DNA of 41,569 nt, from positions 1 to 41,569 of the forward strand of contig VYDH01000021.1 in NCBI GenBank assembly GCA_009843525.1. Direction: 5' to 3'. The notes under the pieces are model-generated. The model was not told where the DNA came from. It saw only the letters and a list, made by a program, of their open reading frames with translations, and did not search any database. Shown here in pieces: positions 35,459 to 41,569 of this stretch. This DNA comes from Acidimicrobiales bacterium. GTDB lineage: Bacteria; Actinomycetota; Acidimicrobiia; Acidimicrobiales; Poriferisodalaceae. How positions within the stretch are numbered: the first letter of the stretch is position 1; every line of letters begins with the position of its first letter. A program made the position numbers and the translations under genes.

Positions 35459-35632
35459 ACTCCTCGGTCGGCAGCAATGTGCGTCGCGAATCTCAGGGGT
35501 TCCGCGTCGACAGACCCGTAGGCTGAGCACGGCCCACATCGTGCGAGCAATGCAATAGCAGCGCCCGTGGACTCATACCGCCCGATGTGCGGCGGGCCCC
35601 AACGCATGCGTGCCCGATCAGAGGTGACGAAG

Positions 35633-36151
35633 ATGACAGAAGAGACGACGACAGCCGAACAGCAAGTCATGGTCCAGGAGTTCCTGGACGGCCTGGTACA
35701 TGCGTTCGGTATCGAAGCGCAGGCGGTACCAGTCGCAGCAGACGACGACAGCTTCGAGATCAATCTCGAGGGTGAGAACGAGGCGTTGGGGTTGCTGATT
35801 GGGCCGCGCGGCCGCCATGTCGTTGCACTTCAGGAGGTCGCGAAGACCATGCTGCAGCGCAGACTGCCAGGTATACGCCGCGCGCGAGTACGGGTTGATG
35901 TGGGCGGCTACCGGCAGCGCCGACGCGAGGCGCTGGAAGCGTACGTGCGCGAGCTCGCGGGTGCTGTATTGGAACGCGGAACGGAACGCGGACTCGAGCC
36001 GATGAATGCAGCTGACCGCAAGGTCGTGCATGACACCGTCAACGAGATCACCGGTGTCGACACGATCTCGGTGGGCGACGAACCCCGCCGCCGCGTCGTG
36101 CTGGTGCCATCCAGCCCGAGCGACGCTCCCGACCCGAGCGACGAGGCGTAG
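35633..36151 (+). CDS. jag: KH-R3H RNA-binding protein (Jag/KhpB C-terminal part)
   Basis: A 172-residue protein with a KH domain (LLIGPRGRHVVALQEVAKTMLQ, with the GxxG loop G-P-R-G) and an R3H domain (NAADRKVVHDTV, with the R-x-x-x-H pair). It matches the C-terminal two-thirds of Jag/KhpB, an RNA-binding regulator of cell envelope and division genes. Some actinobacterial Jag proteins lack Jag_N, so this may be complete on its own. Here, however, a separate Jag_N ORF follows yidC, with the P450/Rieske pair in between. The ATG at 35633 has GAGG upstream. It is convergent with rsmG (13-bp gap). Confidence 0.9.
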   Translation: MTEETTTAEQQVMVQEFLDGLVHAFGIEAQAVPVAADDDSFEINLEGENEALGLLIGPRGRHVVALQEVAKTMLQRRLPGIRRARVRVDVGGYRQRRREALEAYVRELAGAVLERGTERGLEPMNAADRKVVHDTVNEITGVDTISVGDEPRRRVVLVPSSPSDAPDPSDEA

Positions 36152-36164
36152 TCCGTTCGATCAC

Positions 36165-36785
36165 TCAGAAGAGCGGTCGCTTCCGGATCTGTTTCCAGGT
36201 TCGGGGGTACGCCGGATCGGCAGCTGCCAGGCACTCCAGCTCGGCAAACGTCGGTGCGCCTGCGGTTCTCCGCACGAAGTGCATCCCGAGCTGAGCGAGA
36301 GCGTCGGTTGGCCAGCGCGCCTCACTGCATCTGGGCGGCTCGCTGACCACGAGTCTGCCGCCGGCGCGCAGCAAGCCGGCACTGCACTCTGCGACCGCGG
36401 CTGGAGGACCGAACGCCCGGCTGACGACGCCGTCATAGGCATAGCGATGTCGGGGGAGATGAGCGAGTTCAGCGGCATCGCCGAGCGCGATCGTGACACG
36501 ATCGGCGAGCTGGAGATCCTGAACAGCAGTTTCGAGGAAATCAGCCCGGCGCTGGGACCGATCCAACAGCACGAATTCGATGCTGGGCTGCTCCAGCGCC
36601 ATCACAAGCCCAGGCACTCCCCCGCCGCTCCCGAGATCGCACCAGCGCTGACCGGGCATCGGTCGAGCTGCCGCATGGTGAGCTCGTGCGTGCTCCACAT
36701 GGGCCAGGAGGTCACCGGCGCCAAGAAAGCCCTGTTGTTGACCGTGTCTGAGCACGGCAACCAGGCGTTCTTCTGCCACCGCCAT
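36165..36785 (-). CDS. rsmG: 16S rRNA (guanine527-N7)-methyltransferase RsmG
   Basis: A 206-residue SAM methyltransferase (GidB/RsmG). Motif I is W-C-D-L-G-S-G-G-G-V-P-G-L-V (48-61). FVLLDRSQRRADFLETAVQDLQL and YDGVVSRAFGPPAAVAECSAGLLRAGGRLVV complete the fold. It methylates G527 of 16S rRNA. It is transcribed opposite to jag and parAB, whereas in many bacteria rsmG runs co-directionally with parAB, so a local inversion is likely. The ATG at 36785 lies 23 bp from the parS site. Confidence 0.93.
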   Translation of the reverse strand: MAVAEERLVAVLRHGQQQGFLGAGDLLAHVEHARAHHAAARPMPGQRWCDLGSGGGVPGLVMALEQPSIEFVLLDRSQRRADFLETAVQDLQLADRVTIALGDAAELAHLPRHRYAYDGVVSRAFGPPAAVAECSAGLLRAGGRLVVSEPPRCSEARWPTDALAQLGMHFVRRTAGAPTFAELECLAAADPAYPRTWKQIRKRPLF

Positions 36786-36808
36786 GATGCGTGGAACCGT
36801 ATCTCAGA

Positions 36809-36824
36809 TGTTTCACGTGAAACA
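36809..36824. promoter_or_regulatory. parS: parS centromere site
   Basis: A perfect match to the ParB-binding palindrome TGTTTCACGTGAAACA. It lies in the short gap between divergent rsmG and parA, about 9 kb from the candidate oriC, where origin-proximal parS sites are expected. Confidence 0.97.
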
Positions 36825-36891
36825 CTGCGGCCCCGCAGCGGGTCCACGACTGGCCTACGCTGACCCTCAGGCGCCAGCGAACGGAGACTGC

Positions 36892-37773
36892 ATGGGTCGG
36901 ATCATTGCGGTGACGAACCAGAAAGGCGGCGTCGGCAAGACGACAACGGCCGTCAATCTGTGTGCGGCACTTGCCGATCTGGGCCAGAAGACGCTGCTTG
37001 TCGACATGGATCCACAAGGCAATGCCGCTACTGGTGCCGGCATCGACCCGCGTGTCGTGGGCACTTCCATGTACCAGGTATTGCTCGGCACGGCAGAGAT
37101 CGTCGACTGCATCCAACCGACCGGCATCGAGCACTTCGACGTGGCGCCTGCACGGCTGGAAATGTCTGGCGCGGAGATAGAACTCGTGTCGGCCTTCAGT
37201 CGCGAGTTGAAACTCCGGCACGCTCTCGCCCCGATCGATGACGACTACGACTACATCTTCATCGACTGCCCGCCGTCGCTCGGACTGTTGACCGTCAACG
37301 CGTTGAGTGCGGCGGTCGAGATCCTGGTGCCAGTCCAGTGCGAGTACTACGCGCTCGAGGGACTGGGCCAACTGCTTCACAACGTGGAAATGGTGCGCCA
37401 GGGCCTGAATCCCGCCCTCGTTATCAGTGCCATCGTCATGGTGATGTACGACGCCAGGACACGGCTTGCGGCGGAGGTGGTCTCTGATGTTCGGCGGCAC
37501 TTCGGTGATCGGGTGTGCCGGGTGGTGATCCCGCGGACGGTGCGCTTGTCTGAAGCCCCGAGTGTGGGGCAGCCGGTGACGGTGTACGCGCCCAACAGCC
37601 GTGGCGCCGTGGCCTACCGGGAACTCGCCCGGGAGATTCATGAGCGCGGCGGCCAGGCGGAGGCAGCCGGTGCCCGCACGGCTCATGATCCCGGTTCGAA
37701 TGAGGGCCGGGAACATGAGCAGGCAGGTCCGGGCGGCGTCTGGTCGATCAGTCGCGAAGGAGCCCCCACATGA
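36892..37773 (+). CDS. parA: Chromosome partitioning ATPase ParA (Soj)
   Basis: A 293-residue ParA/MinD-superfamily ATPase with the deviant Walker A K-G-G-V-G-K-T-T (11-18), Walker A' LVDMDPQGNAATG and Walker B DYIFIDCPPSLG. It drives origin segregation by gradient-sensing on nucleoid DNA. The frame is open further upstream across parS, but GRIIAVTNQKGG at 36892, with GGAG five bases ahead, is the natural start. The C-terminal ~40 residues are Gly/Glu-rich and not conserved. The stop overlaps the parB ATG (ATGA). Confidence 0.96.
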   Translation: MGRIIAVTNQKGGVGKTTTAVNLCAALADLGQKTLLVDMDPQGNAATGAGIDPRVVGTSMYQVLLGTAEIVDCIQPTGIEHFDVAPARLEMSGAEIELVSAFSRELKLRHALAPIDDDYDYIFIDCPPSLGLLTVNALSAAVEILVPVQCEYYALEGLGQLLHNVEMVRQGLNPALVISAIVMVMYDARTRLAAEVVSDVRRHFGDRVCRVVIPRTVRLSEAPSVGQPVTVYAPNSRGAVAYRELAREIHERGGQAEAAGARTAHDPGSNEGREHEQAGPGGVWSISREGAPT

Positions 37774-38660
37774 ATGCTCAACGAGGGCTCGGGCGAGGGC
37801 TCGGCGCGCTCATCCCGACTGGCCAATCGGCCTATCGCGAAGTGCCCGTCTCGGCCGTCGAAGTCAATCCGCTCCAACCCCGACAGCACTTCGACACTGC
37901 GGCACTGGACACCCTGGCGGATTCAATTCGCCAGATCGGGATCTTGCAGCCGATCGTCGTACGCGAGACGGGCATAGTCGGCCGTTTCGAGATCATCGCG
38001 GGCGAGCGGCGCTGGCGAGCGGCGCGCAGCATCGGCTTGGACACGATTCCGGTCGTCGTACGCGCTGCGGACGACGAGTCCAGCCTGACCCACGCACTGA
38101 TCGAGAACGTTCACCGGGCAGATCTCAATCCCTTGGAAGAGGCGGCTGCGTACCGGCAGCTCATCGATGACTTTGGCGTCACCCACGATGAACTCGGACG
38201 TCGCATGGGCCGCAGCCGTGCGACGGTCACCAACTCACTCAGGCTCTTGTCGTTGCCGGTCAGTGTGCAGCGCTATCTGCTGGATGGAGAGCTCTCCGCC
38301 GGACACGCTCGTGCGCTGCTCGGCTGCGATGACCCTGTCGAGCTCGAATTGCTCGCCGAGCGCGCGGCCGATGAAGGCTGGTCTGTGCGCACGGTGGAGG
38401 AGGAAGTGCGAGCGCTCGGCGCGCCGTCTGAACGCGAATCGGAGCCGGATCGGCCAATTGACGAGCCCGCTGCGCCGGCTCCTGCCACCAAGGATCGCCC
38501 CGCAGCGGTGTTGGAGGTCGAATCTGCCTTGGCCGCCGCCCTCACAACTGCCGTCGAGGTGCAACTCGGCCGCCAGGGGGGTCAGATTGTCATCAGATTC
38601 GCTGATATGAAGGATCTCGGCCGGCTCTACGCGGCGTTAACCGACAACCTCAGAGGCTGA
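37770..38660 (+). CDS. parB: Chromosome partitioning protein ParB
   Basis: A 296-residue CTP-dependent DNA clamp. It has the N-terminal GLGRGLGALIP start, the CTP-binding region with GERRWRAAR, the TENVHRADLNPLEEA-type segment (LIENVHRADLNPLEEAAAYRQL), and the helix-turn-helix GRRMGRSRATVTNSLRLLSLP that recognises parS. The C-terminal dimerisation domain ends IRFADMKDLGRLYAALT. The ATG at 37770 overlaps the parA stop. A matching perfect parS lies upstream of parA. Confidence 0.97.
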   Translation: MNAQRGLGRGLGALIPTGQSAYREVPVSAVEVNPLQPRQHFDTAALDTLADSIRQIGILQPIVVRETGIVGRFEIIAGERRWRAARSIGLDTIPVVVRAADDESSLTHALIENVHRADLNPLEEAAAYRQLIDDFGVTHDELGRRMGRSRATVTNSLRLLSLPVSVQRYLLDGELSAGHARALLGCDDPVELELLAERAADEGWSVRTVEEEVRALGAPSERESEPDRPIDEPAAPAPATKDRPAAVLEVESALAAALTTAVEVQLGRQGGQIVIRFADMKDLGRLYAALTDNLRG

Positions 38661-38694
38661 GCCGATTGGCGAAGCCGTGACCCGAGCGGCCCGC

Positions 38695-38715
38695 AGGGCA
38701 CTTTCAAGTGGCCCT
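38695..38715 (+). terminator. Hairpin after parB
   Basis: An imperfect hairpin, AGGG-CACTT-TC-AAGTG-G-CCCT with one bulged G, lies 34 bp after the parB stop. It has no T-run, but its position suits a terminator for parAB, facing the convergent cwlM group. Confidence 0.5.
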
Positions 38716-38801
38716 CGAAGCTTGGGCGGTGTTTGCTGACGGGCTCAAGCCTTGGAAGACGGGAGCGCTGACGCCGAGATTCGCAGCCTCAATCTGAACT
38801 T

Positions 38802-38824
38802 GTTGTCCACTAGTTGTGGACAAC
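38802..38824. promoter_or_regulatory. DnaA-box inverted pair
   Basis: An inverted repeat, GTTGTCCAC then a five-base spacer then GTGGACAAC, contains an exact DnaA box on the minus strand (TGTGGACAA at 38815-38823) and a one-mismatch box on the plus strand (38803-38811). It lies about 11 kb from oriC, just past the cwlM stop, in the parB-cwlM gap. Function is unknown; DnaA titration or a secondary DnaA site is possible. Confidence 0.55.
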
Positions 38825-38847
38825 GTGGGGAGAAACTTGCGTCGAGG

Positions 38848-39813
38848 TCAGGCCGCGGGCTGATCAGCGAGCAGATCGCGGGTCGATTGAGCCACGACGT
38901 CAGCCACTTGCCTGGTTTGTTCAAGCAGAGCGTCGATGCGCTCGAACCTGCACAGCACGGCGGGCATGGCACTCTCACGCAGCATCGGGAGCCCCATGCC
39001 GTTCGTTTCAACGGAGCCGAACATTGGTTCCAACCCGCCTGCGATGTCGACGGCGAGCTTTTGGCCGGCGCGGCTCACGAAGTGACGACCCTGGAAGTAG
39101 CTAACCGAGGGTGCGGCTGGCTTGACCTCGAAGCCGATGTAGACGGCTGCACCGAATCGGTTGACCTGCGCGGCTTGCGTTGACCAATCAGGATGGTGAA
39201 CGGTCAGCACCTCTGCGCCGTCGCGACCGATCTCGCGCCGCACCGACGCGGTGACGGGCTCGAGTCCGCCGGCTTCGCCAACGGCGATGCGCCGTCCGAT
39301 CAACTGGCCGCCGGCGGATTCCAAGCGCTGCCGCTCGGTGATGTGGGCGACGACTGATGCGTCGCCGAGCGGCCGCACGAGCTGCTGCAGCGTCTGCAGG
39401 GTTCGGCCACCGCAGACGCCGTCACCGCCCAGGCTCATATTCGTCTGGAAGTCGGCGAGCGCGGCAGCGGTCAGTGGACCCCAGATCCCATCGATGCGTC
39501 CGACAGAGAAACCCAGCGTGCTGAGCATCCGCTGCACCTCGGCGACGTCATCGCCCCGCAGGTGTGGAGTGCGCAGGTACAGGAAGCGGTCTCCCAGCCG
39601 CTGGCCCGCCTCGATCAGCAGTCCCCATGTCTCGGGGCCGCAGATGCCGTCGACGTCGATCGAGCGCTGCGCCTGGAATGCCCTGACGGACTCGGCAGTT
39701 GCCGAGTCGAAGATGCCGGTGATCGGGCCGTGCCAGTGACCAGTCGCGGTCAGCCGATGCTGGAGGTCTCGAACATGCGGACCTGCCGCGCCGATGCCGA
39801 ACGGTCGGATCAG
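38848..39813 (-). CDS. cwlM: CwlM-like peptidoglycan-binding protein with degenerate amidase domain
   Basis: About 321 residues: two PG_binding_1 domains (about 10-68, ending [14 protein letters not shown], and 82-148, [14 protein letters not shown]...[16 protein letters not shown]) and an amidase_3-like fold (about 150-320). The position beside trxA-trxB and opposite parAB matches CwlM, the regulator of peptidoglycan synthesis in mycobacteria. The zinc-ligand motifs expected for a working amidase (DPGHGG and SIHAN types) are replaced by VGEAGG and IGFEV, so hydrolysis is unlikely. No ATG, GTG or TTG precedes the first domain. The likely start is CTG (39811-39813) or ATC (39808-39810) overlapping the trxA stop. 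The GTG at 39537 would lose the first domain. Confidence 0.82.
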   Translation of the reverse strand: MIRPFGIGAAGPHVRDLQHRLTATGHWHGPITGIFDSATAESVRAFQAQRSIDVDGICGPETWGLLIEAGQRLGDRFLYLRTPHLRGDDVAEVQRMLSTLGFSVGRIDGIWGPLTAAALADFQTNMSLGGDGVCGGRTLQTLQQLVRPLGDASVVAHITERQRLESAGGQLIGRRIAVGEAGGLEPVTASVRREIGRDGAEVLTVHHPDWSTQAAQVNRFGAAVYIGFEVKPAAPSVSYFQGRHFVSRAGQKLAVDIAGGLEPMFGSVETNGMGLPMLRESAMPAVLCRFERIDALLEQTRQVADVVAQSTRDLLADQPAA

Positions 39814-40133
39814 AGGAACTCGCCGATCTCAGCCAGCAGGGCGCTCTTCGGCTTGGCGCCGACAAGACGCTTGGCCGGTTCGCCGTCTCGGAACATGATG
39901 AGCGTCGGAATGCTCATCACCTGGTAGCGCATGGCCAAGTCGGGACTCTCGTCGACGTTGACCTTGGCGATGCGGATGTTGTCGTGCTCCGAGGCGATCT
40001 CCTCGAGAATGGGGGCGATCATCTTGCACGGTCCGCACCATTCGGCCCAGAAATCCACCAGCACAGGGCTGTCAGCACTCCCGACGGTCTCGTCGAACGT
40101 GCTGTCGTCCAAGGTGGAAATACCTTCGGCCAT
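39810..40133 (-). CDS. trxA: Thioredoxin
   Basis: A 107-residue thioredoxin with the active site [10 protein letters not shown], a cis-proline segment ([12 protein letters not shown]) and the normal C-terminus. It reduces disulfides using electrons from the TrxB gene next to it. The ATG at 40133 is preceded by AGGAG. Its stop overlaps the presumed cwlM start, so the two are probably translationally coupled. Cytoplasmic. Confidence 0.97.
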   Translation of the reverse strand: MAEGISTLDDSTFDETVGSADSPVLVDFWAEWCGPCKMIAPILEEIASEHDNIRIAKVNVDESPDLAMRYQVMSIPTLIMFRDGEPAKRLVGAKPKSALLAEIGEFL

Positions 40134-40207
40134 CGCTGGCTCCTCATCTCGTGGTTGCCGCGAGGCTACCGCTGCGGTCTCGGCCGACGGCGGTTGACGC
40201 CAGAGTC

Positions 40208-41179
40208 TCAGTGACCTTGGGCTTCAAGCCAACGTTCGGCGTCGATGGCAGCTTGGCAGCCCGAGCCAGCGGCTGTCACTGCTTGGCGGTAGTAGTCGTC
40301 TTGCACGTCGCCGCAGGCGAAGACGCCCTCGATGTTCGTGCGAGCGCTGCCAGCCTCGGTCACGAGATAGCCGTTGGGCTTGCGGTCGAGCCAATCGGCG
40401 AACAGATCGGTGTTCGGTCGATGCCCGATCGCGATGAACAGGCCTGAGATGTCGAGCGGCGAACGCTGCTTCGTTTGCGTGTCCTCGAGCATGACGCCCT
40501 CTAGGCGCTCGTCACCCAGGATCTCCACCACCTGCCGGTTCCACAAGAACTCGATCCGCTCATTGGCAAAGGCCCGATCCTGCATGATCTTCGACGCTCG
40601 CAGCTCGTCGCGTCGATGCACGACGTACACCTTTGCTGCAAAACGCGTCAGGAAGGTGGCCTCTTCGAGGGCACTGTCGCCACCGCCCACCACCGCGATC
40701 TCCTGACCCCGGAAGAAGAAGCCGTCACAAGTGGCGCAGGTGGACACGCCGTGACCGATGAGGCGCTCCTCGTTCGGCAGCTCGAGCAACAAGCTCTGCG
40801 CTCCGGTGGACACGATCACCGTGCGACTGCGATAACGCGCATCGCCAACCCAGACTGAGAACGGTTGTTCGCTAAAGTCGATCTTGGTGGCCTTGGCGGT
40901 GAGGAATTCGGCACCGAAGCGTTCTGCTTGAGCCCGAAAGCTGGCCATCAAGTCAGGACCTAGGACGCCATCAGGGAATCCGGGATAGTTCTCGACATCG
41001 GTGGTCAGCATGAGCTGCCCGCCCGGCTGGTCGCTGGTGGAAGACGGCTCGCCCTCGATCACGAGCGGCTGCAAGCTTGCTCGAGCGGTGTAGATGGCAG
41101 CGGTAAGGCCAGCCGGGCCGCTCCCGACGATGATCACGTCGCGCGGAGTGGCGTCAGGAGATCCAGCGCCGCTGCTCAT
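40208..41179 (-). CDS. trxB: Thioredoxin reductase
   Basis: A 323-residue flavoprotein that passes electrons from NADPH to thioredoxin. FAD site [12 protein letters not shown] near the start, redox motif C-A-T-C in [19 protein letters not shown] site [13 protein letters not shown], and the C-terminal FAD motif [23 protein letters not shown]. The ATG at 41179 overlaps the stop of the upstream membrane-protein gene by four bases. A longer open frame upstream is antisense-like and not used. A 74-bp gap separates it from trxA. Confidence 0.97.
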   Translation of the reverse strand: MSSGAGSPDATPRDVIIVGSGPAGLTAAIYTARASLQPLVIEGEPSSTSDQPGGQLMLTTDVENYPGFPDGVLGPDLMASFRAQAERFGAEFLTAKATKIDFSEQPFSVWVGDARYRSRTVIVSTGAQSLLLELPNEERLIGHGVSTCATCDGFFFRGQEIAVVGGGDSALEEATFLTRFAAKVYVVHRRDELRASKIMQDRAFANERIEFLWNRQVVEILGDERLEGVMLEDTQTKQRSPLDISGLFIAIGHRPNTDLFADWLDRKPNGYLVTEAGSARTNIEGVFACGDVQDDYYRQAVTAAGSGCQAAIDAERWLEAQGH

Positions 41180-41505
41180 GTTTCGCTTGCCGCACGCGGT
41201 CGCCGCTTGGACCACGCCCATGCTCCGGCACCGCCGAATATGCCGCCAGCGATCAGGTGCGCAGACCACACGTCGCCCGGCACCGCGATATCGAGTGCCC
41301 TGATCGCCGCGACGGCCACGAGCACCACGACACCGACCGCCGCGGTGACGATGACCAGGCCGTACACCAGCGCTCGAGCAGCCGTGATCAGCGGTCCGCT
41401 CGTCCGGGCGCGCACGGCGTCGACGGCATCGGCAAACCGAGCGACGGCTGCGTCGATGCTGTCGTCGGGCGTCTCGCCAGAGCCTTTCGAGCGCTTCGAG
41501 ATCAT
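41176..41505 (-). CDS. Small two-helix membrane protein
   Basis: A 109-residue protein with an acidic N-terminal region (about 1-38, including SIDAAVARFADAVDAVRART) and two hydrophobic segments: ITAARALVYGLVIVTAAVGVVVLVAVAAI (about 40-68) and AHLIAGGIFGGAGAWAW (about 81-97). A basic tail follows. I do not recognise a named family. The stop overlaps the trxB start by four bases, so it is co-translated with the thioredoxin system. The ATG at 41505 has a GGCGGA-like site nearby. Nothing further is recognisable in the last 64 bases of the window. Confidence 0.75.
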   Translation of the reverse strand: MISKRSKGSGETPDDSIDAAVARFADAVDAVRARTSGPLITAARALVYGLVIVTAAVGVVVLVAVAAIRALDIAVPGDVWSAHLIAGGIFGGAGAWAWSKRRPRAASET

Positions 41506-41569
41506 CGGCGGAAGCCTAGTGTCCTGAGTGGGGAATTTGTTGCATATATGCGGCCATGGTGTCGAAGAT

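Noticed and set aside
32195..35632. Insertion sequence or integrase at the P450/Rieske insert
   Set aside because: No transposase, integrase, terminal inverted repeats or clear target duplication could be seen at the edges.

Overview
The window is high-GC bacterial DNA from an actinomycete-type organism (Actinomycetota, quite possibly class Acidimicrobiia). Evidence for this: F420-type luciferase-like oxidoreductases, a mycothiol-dependent isomerase-family protein, a DUF3566 protein beside gyrA, frequent GTG/TTG starts, and the actinobacterial order trxB-trxA-cwlM-parB-parA near the replication origin. The species cannot be named from sequence alone.

Positions 1-19740 are an accessory and metabolic flank. 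It opens with the tail of a short-chain dehydrogenase, a double-length class III CoA-transferase and an enoyl-CoA hydratase. Next comes a five-gene plus-strand block (3662-9058) built around a selenoprotein. Its third gene (5785-6663) is interrupted only by an in-frame TGA that reads U-G-S-C, the motif that names the UGSC family, and a SECIS-like hairpin follows at the right distance. After it lie DUF1801, tRNA-Ala, DUF1330, an NCS2-type permease with a cytosolic tail, an MFS transporter, a sterol-C24-methyltransferase-like enzyme, two luciferase-like oxidoreductases, lgt, a mycothiol-dependent isomerase-family gene, a saccharopine-dehydrogenase-like gene, tRNA-Ile and DUF3566.

Positions 19758-41505 are the chromosome-origin neighbourhood. 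On the minus strand run dnaA, a candidate oriC (27464-27786), dnaN, recF, dciA, gyrB and gyrA, ending at a strong terminator next to a tRNA-like remnant and a TadE-like gene. Divergently, rpmH, rnpA, yidD and yidC run on the plus strand. The usual yidC-jag junction is opened here: a Jag_N-domain ORF directly follows yidC, then comes a lower-GC divergent pair (a GPP34/GOLPH3-like domain fused to a cytochrome P450, and a Rieske oxygenase), and only then the KH-R3H part of Jag/KhpB. rsmG is inverted relative to parAB, with a perfect parS site between them. parA and parB are followed by a DnaA-box palindrome and the minus-strand group cwlM-trxA-trxB-membrane protein.

The main items for follow-up are the UGSC selenoprotein operon, the GPP34-P450 fusion and Rieske cassette inside the origin cluster, and two independent genes (rnpA and cwlM) whose only plausible start is a CTG or ATC in an identical CTGATC overlap with the upstream stop codon.
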